From Tretioscincus oriximinensis (lineage: Eukaryota; Chordata; Lepidosauria; Squamata; Gymnophthalmidae), in assembly GCA_022410635.1 (NCBI GenBank), contig JAJVDF010000001.1:15118443-15182442 (forward strand): a stretch of DNA of 64,000 bases, written 5' to 3'. Shown piece after piece: positions 10,659 to 21,900 of the stretch (its first letter is position 1; each line of letters begins with the position of its first letter). The position numbers and the translations under genes were made by a program. The notes under the pieces are model-generated. The model was not told the DNA's origin. It searched no databases and saw nothing but the letters and a program-made list of their open reading frames with translations.

Positions 10659-13600
10659 TATATACTGTATATGTGTGTGTGTTCTTAGGGAATAGACATT
10701 CAGAAATCTTTGTTCCACATTAATATTCTTTTCCTGCTACTTCCTCACTGGGTCACATACTGCTTGAGTGAGTTACTACTTTTTTTTTTCAAGAGGTATT
10801 TCTTGAACGAGACAGATCCTCATCTCTTCTCTTTCCTCCCACTCTCTCCTCCCCATGGAGAAACAATTGAAAATAATTCATTTTCTTGGCAGATCTGTGT
10901 TTCTGTACAAGTTAGCATGGGATTGAATGTTAAAGGCAGAAAGGTTAGCACAAAATCAGCTTTTTTAATGATTATGCAAATTAGGACCACGCCTTCCCCT
11001 TCCCTTTCTCTTTTTCTCTGAAAAATAGGGAAAAGTGACTGGGGAAAGAATACTATTTAACTGCTTGTCTAACTCTGTTGAAATCTATGTATATTGAACA
11101 GTCTTTTGCACCAGAAAACATTTTGCTTTTTTTCTTGTTGAGACTTTTAAGAATTCAGTCTCTCTCTCTGAGTGACCTTTTTCCTAGGGGAGCACAGAAG
11201 AGAGGGGATGGAAGTGTAAAAAGATAAAATGTAAGTAATGAATGACTTGGATAGGCTGCAAGCAGGAGCAATGGAAATATGAGGACAGCTGTGCCCACAT
11301 GTGTGCCAGAAACCAAGTGTGAGAATTCCTCCTCTTGATTTAGCCTGTTACTTCTCATATGGTACTGCAGATACCTTGTTCTTCAAAGATAGAAACAGGC
11401 TCCTAGAGTATGGAGGGATTGGACAGTGTGAGTGGTGATCGAATGGGCTAGGCAGACTGGCCTTGATTTTTAAAAACAGGGAGGCATGACTGAGATACTG
11501 TTATTGAAAACCTTTCAATAATTTGAGAAGTCCTTATAATCTAAAATAGATCCGCAAAGTGACATTGTCCTGAAACAGCAGATTGCTTAAGTGGTGTTCT
11601 GAAATTACTTGAAGGCTCCCTAATATGTTAATCATGTGACTCTTTCACGCTTGCACCTTAATTTCAAGCGGTGTTTTTAATTGATATCTGTTAGTTTCTT
11701 GACACACGTGCCAATCAGACAGTAACCTTGCCTTTGGAATGGAAATGCAGAATATTCCTCAGAACTTCTGAGATTAAGCTTGTCAAGGGATGAGTCCTGC
11801 AGGCATATGTGAGAGCATTGTTTTATTTATTTACGTTTCTAGACCACCCTATACCTGAGGGCCTTAAGGCAATTAAGAATAAAAACACACATACATATTA
11901 AAGCAACAATATCTGAAAGTAGGGGAAGGAGAACAATTTTTTCAGCCAAAGAGTCTAAAAAGTGGTTGTTCTTATCTGTTGATGCATCAATAGATATATT
12001 GACCAAATTGGACTAGTTCGTCTCTGCTGATGTTTCCTAATATGAAATGTATTTGGTGTATGTATATACACATGTATATGTGCATTTATTCTTTGATCCC
12101 TGAGAAGCTATGGATCAATTCATTACGTTTCTTTTTTTTTTCTAAGAGTGAGAAGATGGATCTCATACCCTGGTCTGGATGGAAGGTCCTGAGGAGGGGC
12201 TAGAAAAGAGAGTAGGCATAGTGAATGCTGCCTTCTTGCATTTTGGCTCACAATGCAATAGCAAACAGGATTCATTTATTTATTTACATTTATACACCGC
12301 CCCATACCTGAAGGTCTCGGGGTGGCAACAACAATAAAAGTGCAAAAAAGTGCAACTGGTACAAATGCTCACCTACAGCTCTCTAGGGATCTGCATGGAG
12401 TGATGGGAGGAAGAATGTACATAGCAAAACAGATACGTGTTTATGCATGGATTGGTTCTTTAAGAACCTTGCTGTACGTTTAGTTCTATGCACAGGATTT
12501 GTAGTTCCCAAACTGGTCCCCTTAATATTTTTCTGCATTCTTGGCCTCCACCAATGTTGCTGTGTCTATGGCTTCCCCAGTTATGACCATAGCAACTTTT
12601 CCTTTCTGTTCCCCAACAGCAGAGTTGGGTCACTGCAGCTGGTCACATGTTCTGTTAGCAGGTTACTTCATCTGTTTTCTCACCCTTCTGCAGTGGAGGA
12701 GTCCAGTTGTGTGGACATTGGCCCATTGTAGCAAAGTGACTTAAAATTAGGGACTTGTCTAAGACCATCTGGATGTTTGGAAATTTGAACCCTGATCCTG
12801 AAGTGCTAGTCCAATATTATAGCTGCTGCACAATACTAATGGATTGAGTCCCAAGTATCTGAGAGAATCCTTTTTCCATATAGATTTTCCTGTTCCTTGA
12901 GATCACAAAGTGAGGGTCTTCTAATGGTTCTGCTACCCTCAAAGGTTAGGGGTTGTGGCGAACGAAATATTTTCTATGATGACCTCTGGAATTGGGATGT
13001 TCTTCTTTTGGAGATATGCCAGGCATTAAATTGTACCTTTTTTAAGTGCCCGGTTAAAAATATATTCCAGCCAGACATTTGATGTCTAGTTTCCTTTGAA
13101 TGTAGTTCTGTTAGGTCCAGTGGGAAGGAGGATGAGTAGGTTATATTCCAAATATGTTTTAGTGATCTTTGGATGAAGGGAGACAGACAATTCGCTAGCT
13201 AGATACACTATATTGCTAAAGGTGTTACACACCCACATGAGTAAATGCAGGAAATAGTGAATACTTTTGCCAATGATAGATGGATGTTTGTGGAAAACCC
13301 CACACCATTTTGATCTATAGGCACGTGGACAACTGGGTGTATTAGTAGGAACAGATTATATGATGTTTGCAGGGTCTGGGAGAATGTTAAGGTATCCTAT
13401 GTTAAGGTATCCATCTAAAAACAATAACAGGGTTTTTGCGCTCTCAATATTGGAGGAAATCCAATAATGTAACTTGTCATATGGGCAACAATGTTTATGT
13501 TCCCTTTTTTATGCAACTATTTGAGCAGGAACCCTGTTCTTCTTTTCATATGGCAACTCTCTGTTCTAGGTATTGCCTATCAACTAGAATCCTTTCTCCA

Positions 13601-14731
13601 AATTTTCTAGTTTTCCACAGAATGAATAAAAGCTTGGCTTCTGTCTTTAGCACAAGATGAGTGTCTACCTGAGTGTGTAGAAATAACAGCTAAGCAATTC
13701 TTTTCCTTTGAAATCTCATTTTAACTAAACTTAAATTTAATCTTTAACAGCTCTTAAAGGCTTGGGTACTGTTCCAACATGCACTTTGAATCCATCTTTA
13801 GTCCTGAGGATGGAATGAAAAGTACATGTTGAGACAGCACAGAAATGTATTGCCTATTTTTTAATTTAAAATAATTAAATTTCTACAACAAATAGTTATA
13901 AACATAGATAGAACGAGTAAATGTATAACTTGTAATTTTAAAAATATACAAGCAAATCCCTCCTTCTATCTTCATAGTCCTTCCTCCCTGAAATCATTGA
14001 CATGATACTATTCATCTCCCATGAAATAGGTGTGGCTAAACTTGCTGCTGTTGTTAAAGGGGGTGAAAAGGGGGAACCTCTAAGTCTGCTGTTTATATTC
14101 TTCAAAAATGAAGCTGTCAGATGGTGAGCTATTGCACTTCCTAGCTCTTCTCTTTCATTCTATAATGATGTGAGGAAACTCCCTCAGCGGATACCGTATC
14201 TTAGGAACAGTTATACTAGGCACTCATGTTGAATGTTTTACGCATTCTCCTATTATGGATAATTTGTATTTTAACGGCTAAAAGAAGAAAAATTGAAGAA
14301 ATTTAGCTTTTACAGTTTGGTTTTTCAAATCATATTTGTGCAAGAGACATAAAGCTGGGATAAAAGAGATGGGGATCTTGACCATGCCCTGTATCAGACA
14401 ATTTATGATAAGACCAAGGGAAATGACTGTCATGTTTTAAAAAATTAAACCAAGTATTTTACTGGCAATACACTGTATTGTATTATAAAATAATACAACA
14501 TACAATATAACAGGCACATTACCACAACCTTCCTCCACTCCCCCCAACCAATCCTATTTAATACAGTATATACACAATTCAGCTAAGTACATTTTAATGA
14601 AATATCAGCATAATGCAGGTAAGTACAGGTGAGTACAAATGCATGAAAAGCATATTAATTAAGTTTAATGACCTTGTCCCTTTCTTGATAATTCGCTATT
14701 TTTAAATACTTAAGTATAAGGTTATCTAAAG

Positions 14732-14888
14732 CAGAGATGTCAAACTGGTGGCCCTCCAGATGTTCCTGAACCACAACTCCCAACATTCCATTCCACTCCC
14801 AGCACTGTACTCCACTCTGCTAAACCAAATTGAACATTGGGAGTTGTGGTTCAGGAACATCTGGAGGGCCACCAGTTTGACATCTCTG
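14732..14888. mobile_element. hAT-type MITE with 8-bp target duplication
   Basis: CAGAGATGTCAAACTGGTGG starts a near-perfect inverted pair of roughly 50 bp, which closes with CCACCAGTTTGACATCTCTG. The 157-bp element is flanked by identical ATCTAAAG copies (14724-14731 and 14889-14896), the 8-bp duplication expected of hAT transposons. It lies upstream of the cadherin gene. Confidence 0.92.
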
Positions 14889-15249
14889 ATCTAAAGAGTT
14901 ATGAATTGTTTCTCTAGTATGTTTATCGCTTTCCACAGATAAAAGCTATTAACCTTAGAGCCAGTGCTATAGTGACAGCATTCTGGGCTTCAGTGCCTCC
15001 AAAGCAGATTTATTAATTATTATACATTTCATGTTTTCTTACACCATTCCTTCCTAGTAGTTCTTCTAGATCCTTCTAACTCCTTAGCCATTACCACTTT
15101 AGCAGTATAAAGCAAGTAATGGAGAAGGTGTTGCTGGTATTTATTTAACATTGAACCGTGTAATCTGTAATCTGATGTTCAGTGTTGCACGTATTGTAAA
15201 ATGTTCTGGGATTTTATTAGGAATATATTAAGAAACACCCACATTGCCA

Positions 15250-15750
15250 AAAACACCCACATTGTTGATGATGTATAGAACAGAGTAACTCCGATTGGGT
15301 CACTCTGAAAAATTTATTGTTGAAAGATCTATTTGGGCAGGACAGGTGACCCTTGCAAGAGGGTGGAAGGACAAAAGCAAATGGATAATAAGTCAATGGT
15401 ATGACTATTTATCAGAATTTTTACTATTCGACGTATTAAGAGAAAAACGTCTTATTAATATGGGCCTTATACAAAGAACAACATGGGAAGGAAACTGGCA
15501 GAAAGTGCTGGCCCTTGGTGTTAACTTTAATAGAAATGCTACGCTGGCACACACCATTGCTATGGTACTAGACTCAAGATTATTAATGTAAATGAATATA
15601 GAAGACGTGATGTTAGATCTCCCAGGGGTGGGTGGGGAGGGATATATATATGTTACCTGTATTAGGTTTTGTTATGTTATGTATCCATGTTTTACTGTAT
15701 TTTGTCTGTTGTAATTAAAAATTATTAAAAAGAAATTAAAAAAAAGAAAT
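15250..15750 (+). mobile_element. L1-type LINE 3' end (ORF2 C-terminus and A-rich tail)
   Basis: An open frame at 15295-15591 reads SIWAGQVTLARGWKDKSKW and WIISQWYDYLSEFLLFD, the same type of C-terminal end seen in the minus-strand L1 at 44115-44810. A short 3' UTR and an A-rich tail (AATTAAAAATTATTAAAAAG and on) follow. The element is heavily 5'-truncated. Its tail stops about 45 bp before the candidate acceptor and about 130 bp before the cadherin ATG. Confidence 0.75.
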
Positions 15751-15793
15751 ATAGGATTACCCCATCCTGACCTACTTCCTTTTCCTCCTTAAG

Positions 15794-15879
15794 GGACTTG
15801 CTTGCGGCTGCTCCTCTCACCTTGCACCTGCTGTCCTGAATGTGAAAACTGCTCCACTCAGGTTTCTTACCTGCAAAAT
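15794..15879 (+). promoter_or_regulatory. Candidate 5' UTR / proximal promoter of the cadherin gene
   Basis: Just upstream of the signal-peptide ATG, a pyrimidine tract (CTTCCTTTTCCTCCTTAAG, ending at 15793) could be a splice acceptor for a 5' UTR exon, with a second weaker AG at 15860-15861. If transcription instead starts nearby, the only TATA-like string (AAATATAGG, about 15748) lies in the A-rich tail of the adjoining L1 fragment. An ATGTGA at 15840-15845 would be a start-stop upstream ORF. Which case holds cannot be decided from sequence. Confidence 0.35.
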
Positions 15880-15943
15880 ATGCCGCCTCTGGCATGTGGT
15901 ACCCTCTTCCTTGCCATCTACATGTCCTTCCATGCCATTGCAG
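15880..15943 (+). CDS. CDHR5: Coding exon 1: signal peptide
   Basis: The ATG at 15880 has A at -3. It opens 21 codons, MPPLACGTLFLAIY... to ...FHAIA, a typical short hydrophobic secretion signal ending in small residues. The exon ends in one extra G before a strong donor (GTAGGT, 15944). That phase-1 end matches the two-base start of exon 2 and makes an Ala codon at the junction, so mature EC1 starts near AVADLCNGG. I chose this start because it is the only hydrophobic ATG exon found upstream with the required phase. The open frame is too short to be seen by length alone. Confidence 0.82.
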
Positions 15944-18900
15944 GTAGGTCCGAGGTCCAAATAATGTGGGCATTTTCGTACAAACCTAAGGACCGACTTG
16001 CACTTACTTGAGCTAACCCACTTTAGTAACACTGGTTTAGCTTAATCCATTCTAGCAGGAATCCCTCATATTTGCGCTGAAGAGCTTAAGGTGCTTTAGA
16101 ATCATGTCTGTTACAACAGGTGAGTTAATGGAGCTTTCAATGGGTTCCAAATGCTTGCCAGGATCCAGATCGAGAGGCAGCAATCAGAGTTAAGCTTACT
16201 GAACATGTATGCCTCCTGCAGTTGCTCCCATGAGCCACTAATCTGTCCTACATGCAAATTCACCATTGCTAATGTGCATTAGCTGGCACCTGTAGCGCAG
16301 ATCAATATCTTGTACCAGATATGCATTCCTGAGTTTGTGTAGATAAAGGCCCAAGGCATTTATTCATATACATAGTAATCCAATTTAAAATGTTCAGTAG
16401 CCCTACCTTGTTTGCATGTTACCAGTGCTAATCCGAAACAGATCTCCGATCCAGAATTGTGGCAGATCACAGACCGTATAATCTATCTCTTAGCTGAAAG
16501 CTCCTCCCAGACCCTATGGGCACCTCTTTTTGAATTATCTGGCTGTCTTTTGTTTGGACATTTTTGTGTTTGATTGCTGTGCAGATGCCAAATAATTGTT
16601 ACACATGACACCCAGCTCAATCACATGCTGCATCCAGTTTACTTCCCCAATGCTTGTGAAGTTATCTTTGATTTTTGGCACTTTTTTATCTTCTTTCAAA
16701 GATGCTTTTGCAGGAACTGAATCTTGGAGATGTCTGCAACAATTTTATTTCTGCCTGTCCACACAGATTTGTTAGTGGCATTACTTCACATGGAGGATAG
16801 AATTATGTGTTTTACTGGTAATGCATTTTAGGAAGCTGTTACCACATACTTACTGTGTTGTATCATTGTACCCATGCTGACAGTGTAGAACACTGAGCTC
16901 TTTAAAATGCTATGTGCAAAAATACTTGTGCAAAAAGGTCTTAATCTGGGAAACCCATTCCAAGTCGATCCTGCTGATCCTGTCTTCTGCTTGTTCCCTG
17001 TTTCCCATTTCTCAGCGGTTGCTGACCTGTGCAACGGAGGCAGCAACATCTTTACAGAGATCCCAGAGAACAGCCCCTTTGGCACTTTGATTTCCCACCT
17101 GACCGTTCTAGGCGATCCCCAGAGTGACATGATCCAGCTGACCTTGAGTGGAATTGATTCAGACTGGTTTTACTTGGATGGAAAGGCGGTGCGGTTAAAC
17201 ACCTCTGAGGAGAAAATACTGGACCGAGAGGTGATTGTTGCTCCTATACCTTGTGCTAGTGAGATCCTGTTAATTTGGAACAGCATCAGTTACTATAGTC
17301 TGAGGAAGTGGACAAGCTGCTTACAGAGTTTGGCCAACCACGTGCCCCCTACGTTCTTGTCCCTCATGGCTTATTAAGGTTAACAGAGTGGGATATTGTT
17401 GAGTAGTCTTGGAAATTAAACGTTTCTTTGCAAGAAGAGAAGTGCTTCCAGAGCTCAAGAATGTGCCCTCTCCATAAGAGGTCCTCTCTGGATTCTATGT
17501 TGTTTATTCAACCACTGTCCAGTGAATAATGTGTCTTTTGGGGGCAAGATGTTAGAGACGTGACTATCGAGTTGCAAATATGCTAGGGTAAAACAAATTA
17601 TCCTGATCCATTTTAGTCTGGCTTCAGGCTGGGGGATGGTACAGAGGTTACCTTTGTTTTCTAGTATCCATTGCATTTTGTTTGCCAGTATTTTATACAA
17701 TGTATACAATATTTTACACATGGACGTGTCTTTTTCCCCCCAGGCTATGGAAACTCCAGTTCTGATGATCTCTTTCACTTGCATGGAAGATGGATTCCTG
17801 CCGGTACATGCTGCGGCCTTTTCTTATCTCTCTGGAAATGTATAACATTATAAATGTTGCCTTGCATCTTCTGTCTCGCTCATGCTAAATCCCACTGGCT
17901 TGTAAAGTTTGAAGCAGCAAAAATGAAGTCCTCAAATAATGCAAGTGCAGTTTTTTTAGATGGAGTATAGAAGATCTTTCTGTCTTCAAAAACTGGAGGC
18001 CAGGCGCGTTTTGACCGAATGGCCTCCTTCAGTGGCCAATTCAGATGCATTATATATAAGCTTGAAATTGCCATACGTTAGTAGGCTCAATCCAAAATTC
18101 ATTCTTCCACAAAGTTAAAAAGCTCCAGAAGGATTCTAAAAAACTGCACTTGCATTATTTGAGGACTTCATTATTATACTTCATCCTTTTGGACTTTTAT
18201 TCTAATTTCTGAACTGAAGCAATATGTTGAGCTGCTCCACTTTTATATTTTGGAAACTGTGGACTATGGAATACTGTTTTAAATACATTTATACTATTTT
18301 ACTATTTGTATAATTTTTTTGTACGTGGTTGGACACCCGAGGGTTTTTGCTCTGTTTTGTTTGGTGAATTTGCTCCCTTGTGGTTTTAGGGATTGTTTGG
18401 TTTCATGTTGTAAAGTCATGCCTCATTCTGACCTTTAATTGAGCAAGAGCGTTTTCTCTTCCTGAGTTTGTCAGTGTGAGAATTGTAGGGAAAACAAATA
18501 TACTGCTCAAAACAATTAAAGGAACACATTAACATAACAGTATAACACTAAGTGTTCCATTTATTGTTTTCAGCAGTATACATCCTCCGAACCATTTATT
18601 TATTAGGCAGTTAATTAATTCCATTATGTTAGCTTATACCTGGAGACTTACTACATTGCAGTGTTAAAAAAAAAATCAGGATTTTGGCCACTCCCAAATC
18701 AAGTCTACCCAAGCTGTCCCACACCCAAAGCATATCTTTGCCCAAACCATGTTCTCTTCTCCCAGTGGCCTCACCCATCCTCCCCTACTAACCTTTACAC
18801 AGTGGGTAAGTCAGCAAGGTCTGGCAGCTAGAAGGGTGGCGAGATAGTTTGGTGGGCTATGTGCGAGTAGCCACATCTGCTGCACAACAACTTGGGAGCC

Positions 18901-21900
18901 TTTTCCGGAATTTGCATGATGTTGCATTGGGCCTTCTGGTGGTGTCACACTTAAGAACATAAGAAGAGCCATACTGGATCAGGCCACAGCCCACCGAGTC
19001 CAGCATTTTGTTTCACACAGAGGCCCACCAGATGCACCTGGGCAGTCCGAACAGAGGAAAGCAAAATATGCTGCTCCTGTTCGTGACTCCCTGCAAATGG
19101 TATTTCAAGAGTCCTGCCTGTTGCTCCATCCCGGAGGTGACATCCAGACGACTATCTTAGTATCCATTTATACCTTTAGTGTCCATAAACCTGTCTAGTC
19201 CTGTCTTGTCAACTGCTAGGCTGCCACCATCTATGTGGTGGCCAGGAGGAACAGTGGGGCAGTAGCCCCAGAAGGGCTGAGAAACTATGAGTTTCCTGTC
19301 CTTTTCCAGGATGATTGAAAGACTCCCAAAATTTGAGGTATCCCAGCTAATCCAGGGTATGTGGTGAACTTAGGCAACCACACATTTGTGAAGAGGCACA
19401 GGGATGCTTATTGATTTATTTTGATTCCCTTCCTAGTTTCTTCTAGCATTGAATTTGCTTTTTTCACTGCTGCTGTACACTGCATTCCTGGAATAAAGAT
19501 CAGTCCAACATCTGCAACAATTAGAAAAGGGGAAAATTATTTTATAAAATCAGTAAAACATGATGGATTAGGAAAAGGTTTGAATCAACAGATATAATTT
19601 CAGTTGGTTGGTTTAGGGTTTAAAAACAGATTTCCACTGTCTTCTCCTCCTGTTCCTCAGATTGAATACAGGATCATAGTGCAAGTGATGAATGAGAATG
19701 ACAATAAGCCACAATTTCAAGAGGCCACCATTTTGACACAGAACATCAGTGAGGTAAGCCATGTTGTGGTCCAGTTAGGGTCAGTGTAAGGACGCTCAGC
19801 TTTTTTCAAAATTGGAACTTTGTTTGCTTTAAATCACTGCCTCTGCACTCCACCAGAAATGGATGTTTATGAGGATGGAGTAGAACCAATAAGCAGTTTA
19901 TGAATTAGGTATTTTGTTTATGAGACTGGGAGAGATGGAGTATCACATTAACCTGTGTCGAATGCTAAAAAGTGTGCATGAAGGATTTCTTGGAATAGTA
20001 CATCTATTTTTGGTCCTCCTTTTTCCGTTCTCTGAGACGGACTAGAGAGGCCAAGTCCTCTACAAGCATGCTATGTCCAAATGGTCTTGAGGGTCTGTTT
20101 CCAAGGTGGAAGACTTGCGTCATTTTATACATTCAATGTATCTATTGATACATAGCTGTTGTGGTTACTTTATAATTGTATATCACTGTATTTTTCTCAT
20201 AAATCTTTATTGATTCATTTCACTATATTTATTTATACTTATACTGCGCCCTTTACCCAAAGGTCTTAGGGTGACCAATAAGAAAAATAATACAAAATTA
20301 AAACATGCTGTATGTTAATATCGTAGCTATAGTCCTTTGAGATTGCTTGGGTTGAACAGGAGCAGTTGATTTTAGGTGACACACTGAGTGTTGAACTTGA
20401 ACCTCAGAGCCCTCCATCCTTGTGTTATTCCCTTAGTTACTGTTCCACAGGAGCCTGAGTGAAAATGCTTTTGTGGGGGCATTTGTGCACTTTGGCTTGG
20501 GGATGTATTAAGCTATCAATGGGAACTGATCAGTCAAATTGCAAATGGCTTAATGCATTCCCAAGCAGGCCACCCAGTTCCTTACTCTACTCTGGAGTAC
20601 TTCATGGCTGGTTTAGAGTAACAGGAACAGTGATGTGTGGATGGATTGTGCTGCAGGGTTCCGGTTCAGACAGATTTGAATACCCTTCCTCCCACACGAT
20701 GGAATGAAGGGGAATGTTCCCTCATCCAGTGTCAACAAAGTGGGTCAGACTGACCTGGAAGGCTGCACTGAAATGTTTGAACCATGTTTGAACATGAGGT
20801 TCCTTCCTGCTGCTAGAGGGATGAAGGGCTCTCAGGGCCCATTGCAAACAGTTGAGCGTGAAAATGCCATGTCTGTCTCCTCCTTGCCCACAGCTGGCCC
20901 CTATACACTCCGTAGTCTTCAACACCCATGCAGAAGATGCAGATGGGGACACCCTTATATATGCGATTGAGAGAACAACGGTGAGTTTCCCGTCAAGATC
21001 CCCCCACAAGTTGTTGACGGTTGGGAATAGGAAGGCAAGGAAGGTTACTGTAGGTCTCTATAGGGGAAAAGAAACATTTTGCTGGCGTGCTTTAGAACAA
21101 ATCTCCAAAACAGGCATAAAATTGTTTGATTTTTTGCTGTTTTCCCTTCCATACATGAGGTTGTTAACAACTGCTAATATTTCACTAAACATTTTCAGTC
21201 CCAGCAAATACAGTTATTAGCAGAACTCAGTTTTTTTTAAAAAAACAAATCTGTTTTATTTTCAAACATGTCCTTCCAGTGGTAAACTGGACATATCAGA
21301 GAGCAAAGGTTTAGGCAGGTTGTACCACTGAATCTCTCTCTGGGCCAGATCTTGACATACGGGATGCCTGGGAGATTGGATCTTTTTTAACAGGCATAAG
21401 CAATTCAAAGGACCTTTCTACTGGTCCCTATTCTGGATTATATCAGAATACAAGTTAGCTGTCCACATACTAATGCAGATTATAGCAGGATGCTATTCCA
21501 GGATACAATCTGGAATAAAGCCCAGTGTAGAAAGGTTATTGTGTCCTTTAAAAATAATATGGGAAAAGAGATAGTCTTCACACAATAATTGTTTAATGAA
21601 TATAGCATATACTACATCATTTGCCATCCAATTAGAAAATCCATTAACAGTTGCCTTGCTTTTTATTTCACTGATTTCCATTACCGTCTAGGATGAATGT
21701 GCATGCTGGATCATTGGTTTTTTTGTTTTTTGTTTTAAATTACATATATCTATAATGCTCAAAACAATTAAGGGAATACTTAATTGTTCCCTTAATTGTT
21801 TTGAGCAGTATATTTTTTAACAGGAACCCTACTGAATCAGTCCACAGCTTGCCTAATTTCACATAGTGGCCTAGCAATGACTTTTTATTATTTAGGAAAT

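Larger units (their letters stand above)
1600..15240. other. Intergenic or 5' intronic DNA, no host exon recognised
   Basis: Open frames here are short and have no recognisable domain or good splice context. The contents I can support are listed separately: a CR1 remnant, SINEs, foldback elements, two well-bounded MITEs and 3'-end fragments of the 'TTATTTATTTACATTTATA...CCGCCC' family (about 1835-1945, 11820-11900, 12270-12365). The remainder (for example 5600-7100, 9600-10380, 12440-13840) shows nothing I can assign. Confidence 0.6.

Noticed and set aside
12447..12744. Hydrophobic open frames that could be a signal-peptide exon
   Set aside because: The frames lack a suitable donor in the needed phase; the exon at 15880-15943 fits both phase and signal-peptide shape.
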